From Vicingaceae bacterium (GTDB taxonomy: Bacteria > Bacteroidota > Bacteroidia > Flavobacteriales_E > Vicingaceae): 64,000 bases of DNA. The translations under genes were made by a program, and so were the position numbers. Positions 56,389-64,000 of this stretch are shown piece by piece. How positions within the stretch are numbered: position 1 is the first letter of the stretch; every line of letters starts with the position of its first letter. Location of the stretch: the NCBI GenBank assembly GCA_018402765.1, contig JAGYIE010000004.1, positions 1 to 64,000 on the forward strand, written 5' to 3'. The notes beneath the pieces are model-generated. The model was not told the DNA's origin and did not search any database. It saw only the letters and a program-made list of their open reading frames with translations.

Positions 56389-56467
56389 TTGGTTATTTTT
56401 TAGTCGATTATAAAGTGCTAAAATAAAAATACTTTTTCGATTTATTCAGTAGAAGTTTAGCTTATTC

Positions 56468-56475
56468 TATCTTTG
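56468..56475 (+). promoter_or_regulatory. -7 box of gmhA
   Basis: TATCTTTG fits TAnnTTTG, 24 bases before the gmhA ATG. A TTTA 23 bases upstream is a poor -33 match. Confidence 0.45.
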
Positions 56476-56499
56476 TTTAAATTCTGAAAATATAGCAGC

Positions 56500-57072
56500 A
56501 TGACTTATTCGACAATCATCCACAATTTTAAAGAAGCTCAAGGCCTTTTAGATGCATTTATTGCAGATGAAAATAATCTACATAAGATTGAATCAGCGGC
56601 TGAAATAATAGCTACAGCTTTAAAAAATGGAGGTAAAGTAATTTCTTGCGGAAACGGCGGCAGCATGTGTGACGCTATGCATTTTGCTGAGGAGCTCAGC
56701 GGTCGTTTTAGAAATGACCGTCCTGCCTTAGCAGCAGTCTCTATTTCTGATCCATCACACATTAGTTGTGTTGGGAATGACTACGGATATGAATATGTAT
56801 TTTCAAGATATATTGAAGGTTTAGGAAATGAAGGTGATGTCTTACTTGCTATAAGCACTAGTGGAACGTCTAAAAACGTCGTAAGAGCAATAGAAGCTGC
56901 TAAGGGGAAAGGAATTCTAGTAATAGCGTTGACAGGTAAAAATGGCGGTGTAATTGCCGATCTATGTGATCTTGAAATTAGAGCTCCTTATTCAGAATAT
57001 GCAGATCGAGCACAAGAAATTCACATCAAAATAATACACAGTTTAATTCATTCAATTGAGCAGTTGGTTTAA
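56500..57072 (+). CDS. gmhA: Phosphoheptose (sedoheptulose 7-phosphate) isomerase
   Basis: Converts sedoheptulose 7-phosphate to D-glycero-D-manno-heptose 7-phosphate for heptose in LPS or glycans. The 190-residue SIS-domain protein shows [24 protein letters not shown], then [13 protein letters not shown], and the catalytic C-terminal [16 protein letters not shown]. Complete. The 3' end overlaps the convergent TonB-domain gene by 4 bases. Confidence 0.94.
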   Translation: MTYSTIIHNFKEAQGLLDAFIADENNLHKIESAAEIIATALKNGGKVISCGNGGSMCDAMHFAEELSGRFRNDRPALAAVSISDPSHISCVGNDYGYEYVFSRYIEGLGNEGDVLLAISTSGTSKNVVRAIEAAKGKGILVIALTGKNGGVIADLCDLEIRAPYSEYADRAQEIHIKIIHSLIHSIEQLV

Positions 57073-57884
57073 TTGCTAGAGTTTGAATTTCCATCGTACA
57101 TCTCAAATCCACCATTACCCGAAGCGTTAAAAGATAAGCTAAACTCCATTTTAGTTCGCACTGCTTGTCCATCTTTAATTCCAGGTTGCCATCTTGTTAA
57201 TTGCAAAATTCTCAGTGTTTCTTCATTGCATCCACCCGGAACCGCATTTAGCAATTCAAAATTAGAAACTCTTCCATAGGGCTCTACTACAAAAGCATAT
57301 TTTACTATTCCACCCACTTTCCTGGTAATGGCTTCTTGCGGATATTTTAGGTTAGCTGCTGCAAATTCATTCATGCTGTAGCCTGACGCTAATTTAGGTA
57401 CACTGTCTAATTGATTACTAGTATAAATCTGAGAACTATTGCTAATGGGCATGTTGATTAAGGATGCAGGTGACGCATATCCTCTTTTCTTAACTACTTT
57501 GGTGTATTGTTTAGGATCAAATTTTATACGAATCCCATCTAAAATATCAGGATTTATTCTTCTGATATAATCTTTCTTCCATACAATTGTACTAAAATAA
57601 CGAAGCGCTTCACTATTGAAAGCTTCATTACTAGAGGTGCTTATTTTAGTGGTTTCAACTACTCCTTCATTGTTGACCAAAAATCGAATAACCACCTCTC
57701 CCGCTTCTTCTTTTTGAAGCATATCAGCCGGATAGACTAGTTCTTGTTTAATGTGTTCTTTTAAATAATCTACTCCTCCCACAGGTGATGGAGCAAATCG
57801 AGATGCAGGCAGATAATCCACTTTCTGAGCAAATGCACTTATAGATAAACTAATGACTAGTAAAGTGATGATTTGTTTTTTCAT
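57069..57884 (-). CDS. Exported protein with two TonB-C-like domains
   Basis: A 271-residue protein with a signal peptide ([15 protein letters not shown]). The first TonB-C-like domain (about 40-125: [33 protein letters not shown]) and the second (about 175-250: [35 protein letters not shown]) share the YP...GGVV.V.F.V...G pattern. The signal peptide is followed directly by the domains with no proline-rich spanner, so this is probably a periplasmic protein related to TonB, not a full energy transducer. The end overlaps gmhA. Confidence 0.82.
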   Translation of the reverse strand: MKKQIITLLVISLSISAFAQKVDYLPASRFAPSPVGGVDYLKEHIKQELVYPADMLQKEEAGEVVIRFLVNNEGVVETTKISTSSNEAFNSEALRYFSTIVWKKDYIRRINPDILDGIRIKFDPKQYTKVVKKRGYASPASLINMPISNSSQIYTSNQLDSVPKLASGYSMNEFAAANLKYPQEAITRKVGGIVKYAFVVEPYGRVSNFELLNAVPGGCNEETLRILQLTRWQPGIKDGQAVRTKMEFSLSFNASGNGGFEMYDGNSNSSN

Positions 57885-58398
57885 TTGCTTAAATTATTTC
57901 CTAAAGGTAATCATTGTTGTCCGATTAAAATCTGGAATTACATAAACAATCGGTAAAGCATAAAAATTAATAGTCTCATTTTATATACTTTAAGCTTGTT
58001 TTAAGATGATAAAATTGTTTACAATGATAACTGGGCTTATATTTTCTGTATTTAATTTTTTCATTATAACTTTATTTTTATAAATCGGAACGGCCTTGAA
58101 AATTATTCAAGAGTTTCGAATTTAACCCTTAGAAAGTTTGACTAGCTCCGAAGAATTGAGGAGATCCGTTAAACGTCTTAGGCTTAAAGAGTAAATTGAA
58201 GAATAATTCTCACAGCCTTGAATTTTTGGTTCATTTTGTTTCAAGACAAAAGAACATTAAAGAAGTATGCATTCTTCAAAAAACAAATTCAAGGTAAAAT
58301 CTTCAATTAATCATTGCTTTTTATTAAAAGCATTTTTTATTGAACAATAGTGAAAGGTAATAATTTGTTATCTTGGTAACTCAAACCAAAGACCTAAT
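57885..58398. other. 514-bp gene-free stretch with repeat copy B and shared short sequences
   Basis: No coding frame. It holds TTGTCCGATTAAAA (57917-57930; also in copy A at 47309-47322), an 18-base sequence shared with the topA leader (58119-58136), a CTCC / GGAG hairpin near 58147-58164, and repeat copy B (58216-58346). The comM start follows. Confidence 0.6.
58216..58346 (-). repeat. Intergenic repeat, copy B, with terminal inverted repeats and internal hairpins
   Basis: The core 58216-58294 (79 bp) is bounded by perfect 10-bp inverted repeats CCTTGAATTT / AAATTCAAGG. Inside are TTTTGT / ACAAAA (58234-58251) and GAAG / CTTC around ATGCAT (58262-58277). The minus strand shares ordered blocks with copy A at 47308-47455. 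The nested structure resembles a MITE- or REP-like element. Confidence 0.6.
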
Positions 58399-59937
58399 AT
58401 GTTAGTAAAAACTTATGGCAGCGCTGTTCAAGGTGTAGATGCCATCACCATAACGGTGGAAGTAAACGTAGACCAAGGAATAAATTTCTTGTTGGTAGGA
58501 TTACCCGATAGTGCAGTAAAAGAGAGTCAACAGCGGATAGATTCCGCATTACGATGCCATGGGTATAAAATACCTGGGAAAAAGGTCGTTATTAATATGG
58601 CGCCTGCAGACATCCGAAAAGAAGGTTCTGCTTATGATATGACTATAGCGATTGGTATTCTAGCGGCTTCTGAGCAAATGAAGTCTGCTGAGATTCACAA
58701 ATATGTAATCATGGGAGAGCTTTCGCTCGATGGTGGTTTGCAGTCTATGAAAGGAGCTTTGCCAATAGCTATACAAGCAAAGAAAGAAGGGTTTAAAGGA
58801 ATTATTCTACCAAAACAAAATGCTAGAGAGGCCGCCATTGTTGAAGGCTTAGAAGTATACGGAGCATCAAATATCAAAGAAGTAATTGACTTTTTCAATG
58901 AAGTAGGGGAGCTAGAGCGGATTGTATTGGATATAAAAAATGAATTTTATAAAAACCTTACTTCTGTAGAGTTTGATTTTCAAGATGTAAAAGGGCAGGA
59001 GAATATAAAAAGAGCATTAGAAATTGCCGCTGCCGGTGGACATAATGTTATTTTGATAGGCCCTCCTGGCGCAGGTAAAACGATGCTTGCTAAACGATTA
59101 CCTACTATATTGCCTCCGCTTTCACTTAATGAAGCGCTAGAAACCACGAAGATTCACTCTGTAGCAGGTAAAATGGATCATGATTCTAGTCTTATTACCA
59201 TGCGTCCTTTTAGAAGTCCGCACCATACTATTTCCGATGTGGCATTAGTCGGTGGAGGTGGATTTCCGCAACCTGGAGAAATTTCTTTAGCGCACAATGG
59301 GGTTTTATTTTTAGATGAACTGCCTGAATTTAAACGAACCGTATTAGAAGTAATGCGGCAACCAATGGAGGAAAGGAGAGTGACAATTTCTCGAGCCAGA
59401 ATGACGGTAGATTATCCTGCGGCCTTTATGTTGATTGCCTCTATGAATCCTTGTCCGTGTGGATATTATAATCACCCTGAGAAGGAATGTATGTGCGGCC
59501 CTGGAATTGTACACAAGTATTTAAATAAAATATCGGGCCCATTACTCGATAGAATTGACTTACACGTAGAAGTTACGCCTGTTCCTTTTAGTAAGCTTTC
59601 GGAGGCTCAGTTGGCTGAAAAAAGCCATGAAATTAGAGAGCGGGTAATAAAAGCAAGAGAGATTCAGAATGAGCGCTATGCGGAGAACGAAAGTATCTAC
59701 TGCAATGCTCAGATGGGATCGAAACAATTAAGAGAAATTTGCCGCATTGAAAAAGCAGGTCAGGATTTACTAAAAACGGCGATGGATCGATTGGGTTTAT
59801 CGGCTAGGGCTTATGACCGTATTTTAAAAGTATCGCGCACCATTGCCGATTTAGATGGCAGTCCAAACATTGAAACGAACCATTTGGCTGAGGCGATACA
59901 ATACCGAAGTTTGGATCGTGAAGGATGGGCTGGGTAG
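58399..59937 (+). CDS. comM: YifB/ComM family Mg-chelatase-like AAA ATPase
   Basis: A hexameric helicase of the ComM family that promotes branch migration in natural transformation. The 512-residue protein has an N-terminal Lon-protease-like fold (GVDAITITVEVNVDQGINFLLVGL), Walker A GPPGAGKTMLAKRL near residues 218-231, HSVAGK and RPFRSPHHTISDVALVGGG, Walker B GVLFLDELPEF, a Cys-rich motif NPCPCGYYNHPEKECMCG, and the Mg-chelatase C-terminal domain. It is complete. Its presence hints at DNA uptake capacity but does not prove it. Confidence 0.95.
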   Translation: MLVKTYGSAVQGVDAITITVEVNVDQGINFLLVGLPDSAVKESQQRIDSALRCHGYKIPGKKVVINMAPADIRKEGSAYDMTIAIGILAASEQMKSAEIHKYVIMGELSLDGGLQSMKGALPIAIQAKKEGFKGIILPKQNAREAAIVEGLEVYGASNIKEVIDFFNEVGELERIVLDIKNEFYKNLTSVEFDFQDVKGQENIKRALEIAAAGGHNVILIGPPGAGKTMLAKRLPTILPPLSLNEALETTKIHSVAGKMDHDSSLITMRPFRSPHHTISDVALVGGGGFPQPGEISLAHNGVLFLDELPEFKRTVLEVMRQPMEERRVTISRARMTVDYPAAFMLIASMNPCPCGYYNHPEKECMCGPGIVHKYLNKISGPLLDRIDLHVEVTPVPFSKLSEAQLAEKSHEIRERVIKAREIQNERYAENESIYCNAQMGSKQLREICRIEKAGQDLLKTAMDRLGLSARAYDRILKVSRTIADLDGSPNIETNHLAEAIQYRSLDREGWAG

Positions 59938-59944
59938 AAAAAAC

Positions 59945-59978
59945 AAAAGCCCCATTCCAATTCAGGAATGAGGCTTTT
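59945..59978 (+). terminator. Terminator after comM
   Basis: AAAAGCC and CATTCC pair with GGAATG and GGCTTTT around a 6-base loop (one mismatch), 8 bases after the comM stop. Confidence 0.8.
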
Positions 59979-60017
59979 GAAGATTAACCAAACCAATTAA
60001 TTTGTTCGTTAAATATG

Positions 60018-60584
60018 TTAGAGTTTCAACTTTTCATTAAATATTTTCAAATTTGTAATGAATGTATTTGTAGGGACTTCAAACTTTAAACCGTTTACCC
60101 AAATCTCAAGTTTCATTGCTTTAGTTTTAGAAACGCTTCTATAATTGATAAATACATCTTCGTTAATAACTGTTCTTAAATTGAATATTTCTTTGTAAGG
60201 AATGTAGTTGTTTTCCTTTCCCATCTTTACAAATTCTTTGAAATTATTTAGAATAGAGTTAATTCCGTTTTCGTTAATTGTGATTGTACTACATATATCG
60301 GTTAAAGAATCACACAGTGTACTTTTTGATGATTTCCCATTAGCCATTACAAGTATTGATTTTTCTGCTTCTGTTATAATACCTGTCATTATTAATCTAT
60401 TACCTCCTTGTGAAAGATCTGCTAAATGATAAAACTTTTGCTTTTCTATTTGATTAGCTTCTAATGTGTTGGAAGTAAATTTGCTATAATCTTCTGTTAT
60501 TTTATGTGGTACTGAACAACTGTAGATTGTTGTTAGTAATGCAAATAGAAGAACTGTAAGTGTTGATTTGTTTGTAATTTTCAT
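60018..60584 (-). CDS. Small lipoprotein of unknown function
   Basis: A 188-residue protein with a lipoprotein signal (KSTLTVLLFALLTTIYSC; Cys at about residue 23). The mature part is mixed alpha/beta and rich in Asn, Lys and Ser; FINYRSVSKTKAMKLEIWVNGLKFEVP is a beta-rich stretch near the C-terminus. No family recognised. A single gene on the minus strand with no clear -7 box upstream, at the edge of a long gene-poor region. Confidence 0.7.
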   Translation of the reverse strand: MKITNKSTLTVLLFALLTTIYSCSVPHKITEDYSKFTSNTLEANQIEKQKFYHLADLSQGGNRLIMTGIITEAEKSILVMANGKSSKSTLCDSLTDICSTITINENGINSILNNFKEFVKMGKENNYIPYKEIFNLRTVINEDVFINYRSVSKTKAMKLEIWVNGLKFEVPTNTFITNLKIFNEKLKL

Positions 60585-61071
60585 AAAGTTTAATTTAAAT
60601 TTAATTCTGAAATTATATTACCCGTTTTGTCTTAGAAATCAGGTTAATAATATGTAAGGTTATATTCTTGAATTTTATTATAATTCTGGCTAAAACTCCA
60701 ACATCTTCGAAAATACTTTTCTAGTATTGAAGTTAAAATAAAGGAGAGCAATTTTGATTAGTGTTGAGTATATTGTGTACAAAATGTATTTTCTATAAAA
60801 AACTTTCATTTTATTAGCTATCAAATATTATACAAGTACGACTTTTACCAAAAAATACTCAGTCGCCTAAGTTTATTTTATTAAAATTGAAGACATGATT
60901 TTAAACCTACTAACAACTTGCTAGTAAAGAAATCACTATTATTTTAAAATTAAAATATGTAATAGGTTAATTGTGTAATTTACCTATTTGTTATCTGTTT
61001 ATGAGTTGTTTAGTAAAATATGAAACTAGTTGGTCTTATGTATTTTCATATATTTTTAACCTTATCGTTTT

Positions 61072-61120
61072 ACTAAATACGTTCTATTTTTTTCGCCACC
61101 TTCGAAATGATAGCTTAAAA
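61072..61120 (+). repeat. Direct repeat flanking the nuclease pair, downstream copy
   Basis: ACTAAATACG (61072-61081) and GATAGCTTAAAA (61109-61120). The same two blocks, at nearly the same spacing (37 versus 38 bases between starts), recur at 62707-62756 in the same orientation. The stretch between is only loosely similar. Confidence 0.55.
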
Positions 61121-61127
61121 GCCTAAA

Positions 61128-61162
61128 ATAACAGCCTCTTGCTATTGAAAACAAGGGGCTGT
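61128..61162 (-). terminator. Probable terminator of the nuclease pair
   Basis: AACAGCC / GGCTGTT extended by CTTG / CAAG with one T-G pair and a 10-base loop, about 110 bases beyond the PD-(D/E)XK gene stop. The trailing T run is weak. Confidence 0.45.
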
Positions 61163-61270
61163 TGAAAACAGATATTAAAACCATTTAATTTTTTAGGACT
61201 ATTTTAGAGAAAAGTAAACTAATTATCAGCACATTACATTTTATTTCGCCTCAAGAATGACAAGTCCATT

Positions 61271-61909
61271 TTATACTTTCAATATCAAGAAATGCAAATC
61301 ATTCACTTTGTCCCATTTAAACGTATAATCATTTTTTAGCTGAATGCTTGGTCCGTATGGGCTTGCAGTTTTGTATTCTAGCTCATCCCCCGCTTTATAG
61401 GTTTGATTATCCCTAAAATCAAAGTCAGCTGTATCGTTTGAGTAGTGGTCCTGATTGACATAGTGTTCATGATCTGTAGCTAAAATAAAGTAGCATAAGT
61501 CGATGCCTTTTTCTTTATACAGTTCTAGATTCGATAGGTCTTTAAATACATCGTATCGGTTGTTAGGCTCTCGGTGATTGGATTTTTTAAAAAATTTCAA
61601 TTCAATTGCTGCTTTTGTTTTGGTGTTTTCGTCTTGATAGGTTATCAATAAATCAACACGCGCCTTGTCGGACTTGCTTTTAATGCTTTGTTCATTGAGG
61701 TGGATGTAGGTCTCAAATTCAAGATGAAATTTGTCTTCTACTCTAAATTCGTACAACTGTCCGAGTGTTTTTAAGATATGTCCAAATTCAAGTTGAAATG
61801 CAGCTTCATTATTGGCTGTTAATCCACCGTGAGCAAGTTTATGCGTCAGTAAACGGTAAGCCGTTTCTATGATTTCATTTGTTAATTGTATTTGATTGTC
61901 TTTTTTCAT
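61271..61909 (-). CDS. PD-(D/E)XK nuclease-fold protein of the two-nuclease cassette
   Basis: A 212-residue cytoplasmic protein without a known name. The motif spacing fits a PD-(D/E)XK nuclease: Glu41 in LEFGHILKTLG, Asp86 in ARVDLLI and Glu103-x-Lys105 in AIELKFFKK. The C-terminal half has LELYKEKGIDLCYFILATDHEHY and two Trp/Phe strands, typical of restriction-like folds. It is the downstream gene of a same-strand pair, 93 bases after a GIY-YIG gene. A restriction, phage-defence or DNA-repair role is inference from this pairing; no methyltransferase is nearby. Confidence 0.7.
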   Translation of the reverse strand: MKKDNQIQLTNEIIETAYRLLTHKLAHGGLTANNEAAFQLEFGHILKTLGQLYEFRVEDKFHLEFETYIHLNEQSIKSKSDKARVDLLITYQDENTKTKAAIELKFFKKSNHREPNNRYDVFKDLSNLELYKEKGIDLCYFILATDHEHYVNQDHYSNDTADFDFRDNQTYKAGDELEYKTASPYGPSIQLKNDYTFKWDKVNDLHFLILKV

Positions 61910-62002
61910 GGGTGATAAGTTTTTTAGTTGGAGTGTTGGGTTGCGTAAGTATTTTATTTATAAAATTTTGTATTGTAAGTTTAGCGCATGTTTATGGTTG
62001 TA

Positions 62003-62476
62003 TCAAAAAGAATTATTTAGTTCGGGTAGCTTATTGTCTTTCTTCTTATAGTATTCATAAAGTAAAATAGATTCTATGTAAGATGCCGGTGTGTTATCAT
62101 TGATATAAAATACATAGTATTTTAACGAATCAATATTGGCTTTAGTTATAAAATTTTTAACAAAAACTGCGGTTGATATATCCTTCTTCGTCGTCTTATC
62201 CTTGCCTCTGGAAGCTATCAAGCGTTGTTGTAATGAATGCTTGCTGAGAGAACCATCTGTTTTTATTTTACCTGCCATACCTATATAGACAATTTTATTA
62301 TTTTTAGTGTCGCACCAAATATAAACGCCATGTTTGTCCTCTACTTCTTTTCTAATTTTCTTATTGTATAACTTGGTTCCATTTGACTCATTAAGTAGTT
62401 GTAGATCAATATCTAACTCTTTAATAGAGTTTTTTGCATGTTTATTTACTAACTTTTCTAATTCTTCTATTTTCAT
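62003..62476 (-). CDS. GIY-YIG domain protein of the two-nuclease cassette
   Basis: A 157-residue protein with an N-terminal helical region (1-45) and a GIY-YIG nuclease domain: GVYIW (50-54), VYIGMAG (63-69), Arg85/Arg90 in LQQRLIASRG, Glu135 in YIESILLYEYY and Asn154/Asn155 near the end. The usual catalytic Tyr, Arg, Glu and metal-site residues are all present, so it should be active. It is upstream of the PD-(D/E)XK gene on the same strand. The promoter region contains ATGAAAG / CTTTCAT arms at 62598-62619. Confidence 0.75.
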   Translation of the reverse strand: MKIEELEKLVNKHAKNSIKELDIDLQLLNESNGTKLYNKKIRKEVEDKHGVYIWCDTKNNKIVYIGMAGKIKTDGSLSKHSLQQRLIASRGKDKTTKKDISTAVFVKNFITKANIDSLKYYVFYINDNTPASYIESILLYEYYKKKDNKLPELNNSF

Positions 62477-62597
62477 TCCTTTTGATTTATTCGTTAAATT
62501 ATTATGTGGGTTTTATGTTTTTATTTATGGAGTAGAGCCTATTTAATTTCTTCTATCACAAACAAACTACAATCCGTCTTAACTTAAAATATGAACA

Positions 62598-62619
62598 ATG
62601 AAAGGTGTGAAACTTTCAT
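62598..62619. promoter_or_regulatory. Inverted repeat upstream of the GIY-YIG gene
   Basis: ATGAAAG and CTTTCAT separated by 8 bases, 122 bases before the start codon. The half-site resembles those in the palindromes upstream of the Kelch-TM genes. The role is unproven. Confidence 0.35.
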
Positions 62620-62706
62620 AATTAGTGGTTGATATTGATTTGATTATAGAAAGTGAGAAATACAGTAATTTATGGTCTTTCTAATCTCACTTAGCGAAAT
62701 TGCTTC

Positions 62707-62756
62707 ACTAAATACGATCTTCTTTTTGTAGGATGAAATAAAAGGATAGCTTAAAA
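62707..62756 (+). repeat. Direct repeat flanking the nuclease pair, upstream copy
   Basis: ACTAAATACG (62707-62716) and GATAGCTTAAAA (62745-62756), in the same orientation as the copy at 61072-61120. Together they bracket a 1.6-kb unit that contains just the GIY-YIG and PD-(D/E)XK genes. Confidence 0.55.
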
Positions 62757-63237
62757 AACAACAGATGTAAGTTCAAGAGATAAATGCAACACGAATAATT
62801 TAAACGATTCCGAGAGTCCGCATTCCGGCAATGGTTTAAGACTAATTTTTAAATTTGAGATGTGTTCACAAATATTACCTTGTAAGTATTTATTTATGTT
62901 TTTCTTAATCATTTTGGTTTTATCGAAATCTAGAAAGATTAAATTAATAAATTATATATCAACATTTTAATCATTAAAACCCAAATCTCATTTGATTAAA
63001 TTGTGATTTAATGGTGCTTACTGCGCGATTGAAAGTAAGATTTCAAATTGAAGATGTTTTTTTGTCAATTTCTTGAGGTAAACCAGTTGGAGGCTATTCT
63101 GCTTGGGTAAAATTATTTTCATCGTGATTATTTAAGAGAGAATAAACGCCTATTTCTCTGGCCTCTGAATCTTGATTTCTGATGGCCACGAATTATATGT
63201 CATATTTTGATTCAATTCCTTTTTTACATGAAAGCCG

Positions 63238-64000
63238 TTACTTAGTGTAATTAAAATCTAATTGCCTAGGTTTTGGTTCAGTGAGCTTATTAGCTTTACT
63301 TACAGGTTCTATAGGCTCTACAGGCGCGTTTTCACAAGTAACTTTATTCATTGATAAAGACAAACTCATCATATTGTCCAACATGTACTCAAGATCACGA
63401 TTAGCCTCTGCATAATCAATGACCTTCCCATCTCGAACTAGTACATAATACTTTGATAGTATATAGCCACCAAATCCATTTTTCGCTCTGATTCCAAGAT
63501 TAACGCATTTCACGCAGGGATATTTTTTGTTTGTCTTTCTAAGTGGCCTGACTCCATAAGTTTCTAAAATTGCTGAGTATGGATCTTTCAGAGATTTTTT
63601 AAAGGAATTAAAGTATTTGATTGCCTCTTTTTCAGTGGGCATTTGTGTGTTTTCCCCTGATTTTTTTTCATATTCTAACATTTTCGCATTGTAATCAGAA
63701 ATATTTTTATCATCAATTGCCTTAGCCTTATCTAATTGTTTTAAATATAGCGCTTTAGTGTTTAAAAACTCATTGTAATAGTTTCTTAGATCTAATAATT
63801 TCTTTCGGTCTACACTTTTTAAAGAATCAATATTCATTGAATTAATACTTTCAATCTCAATCTTTAATTGAGAGACTTTGCCATTATTGTAAAGTATTGA
63901 ACTCTTTGCAGACTGCCCGGATTCAGCTTCTGTTATTTCAATTATTTTATTGCGAGAAATGTTGTATTGCATAATCCCTGATTTTTCGATTTTGCTTAAA
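63238..64000 (-). CDS. Unrecognised protein, possibly 5' truncated by the window
   Basis: At least 244 residues; the frame stays open to the window edge (upstream codons read LSKIEKSGI), so the ATG at 63972 may not be the true start. The first half is charged and helical with a coiled-coil look (about 30-125: KVSQLKIEIESINSMNID..., KALYLKQLDKAKAIDD). The centre has KKSLKDPYSAILETYGVRP, then CVKCVNLGIRAKNGFGGYI, reminiscent of the short NAKN-GGY motif in some phage or lipoprotein-type proteins. The C-terminus is proline-rich. No function assigned. Confidence 0.6.
   Translation of the reverse strand, partial: LSKIEKSGIMQYNISRNKIIEITEAESGQSAKSSILYNNGKVSQLKIEIESINSMNIDSLKSVDRKKLLDLRNYYNEFLNTKALYLKQLDKAKAIDDKNISDYNAKMLEYEKKSGENTQMPTEKEAIKYFNSFKKSLKDPYSAILETYGVRPLRKTNKKYPCVKCVNLGIRAKNGFGGYILSKYYVLVRDGKVIDYAEANRDLEYMLDNMMSLSLSMNKVTCENAPVEPIEPVSKANKLTEPKPRQLDFNYTK

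Larger units (their letters stand above)
60585..61270. other. 686-bp gene-free stretch next to the nuclease cassette
   Basis: Very AT-rich, with no convincing frame. It contains ATATGAAA / TTTCATAT arms with an 18-base gap (61018-61051), the direct-repeat arm at 61072-61120, and a terminator-like hairpin at 61128-61162. Confidence 0.6.
62477..63237. other. 761-bp gene-free stretch with inverted and direct repeats
   Basis: No convincing coding frame. Visible structures: ATGAAAG / CTTTCAT (62598-62619), the perfect 8-bp inverted repeat AAGTGAGA / TCTCACTT (62651-62692) and the direct-repeat copy at 62707-62756. From 62765 to 63237 I see only AT-rich sequence with no recognisable feature. Confidence 0.6.

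Overview
The window comes from an AT-rich member of the Bacteroidota, most likely the Flavobacteriia. Evidence: a gldK-gldL-gldM-gldN type IX secretion (T9SS)/gliding cluster preceded by a PorP/SprF-like gene, a PorV2-PorU2 pair, proteins with T9SS C-terminal sorting domains, the usual Bacteroidota neighbourhood miaB / sigma-54 activator / lptE / TPR gene / secG / groES-groEL, and repeated TAnnTTTG -7 boxes in place of sigma-70 -10 boxes. The genus cannot be told from the sequence. No rRNA, tRNA or CRISPR array was seen.

Layout. 1-1890: the C-terminal end of an RHS-repeat polymorphic toxin, its probable DUF2247-like immunity gene, and a palindromic repeat-like stretch. 1936-8652 (minus strand): housekeeping genes for chaperonins, SecG, LPS transport, a regulator and a tRNA modification enzyme. 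8759-18345 (plus): topA, a ureohydrolase-fold protein without metal ligands, porP-like, gldK, gldL, gldM, gldN, then a strong terminator. 18344-29713: alpha/beta hydrolase, ABC-F ATPase, recQ, kdsD-type isomerase, tatC, a CMD-family protein, a DUF5686-like protein, lptB, purS, pssA. 29828-36906: porV2, the very large sortase-like porU2, and an unrecognised probable outer-membrane protein. 36974-47282: a secreted endonuclease, lnt, lpd, hemH, a LpxL-like acyltransferase, then the tight pabB-tilS-yhhQ operon.

47283-49772 is accessory: a degenerate intergenic repeat, a broken T9SS cargo gene, and two tandem lipoprotein genes with a third aborted start. dsbD (49773-52214) has a duplicated periplasmic domain. 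52278-55039 holds two paralogous membrane proteins, each with a Kelch-like extracytoplasmic part, one membrane segment and a C-terminal winged-helix-like domain. Both have inverted repeats upstream that share a 15-base motif. They look like an under-described transmembrane regulator family. 55329-59978: LysE-type exporter, small secreted protein, gmhA, TonB-domain protein, a second intergenic repeat copy, and comM.

60018-64000 is gene-poor and looks like an island: a small lipoprotein, then a GIY-YIG gene and a PD-(D/E)XK gene in one orientation, bracketed by about 50-bp direct repeats (61072-61120 and 62707-62756), and finally an unrecognised gene running off the window edge. The best candidates for new biology are the two-nuclease cassette and the paired Kelch-TM-winged-helix proteins with their palindromes.

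Functional links: LptB, LptE, KdsD-type isomerase, GmhA, LpxL-like enzyme, Lnt, SecG, TatC and PssA all serve envelope building. The GldKLMN, PorP-like and PorU2/PorV2 proteins export and process cargo such as the secreted endonuclease. All functions are inferred from sequence reading; no database search was run.
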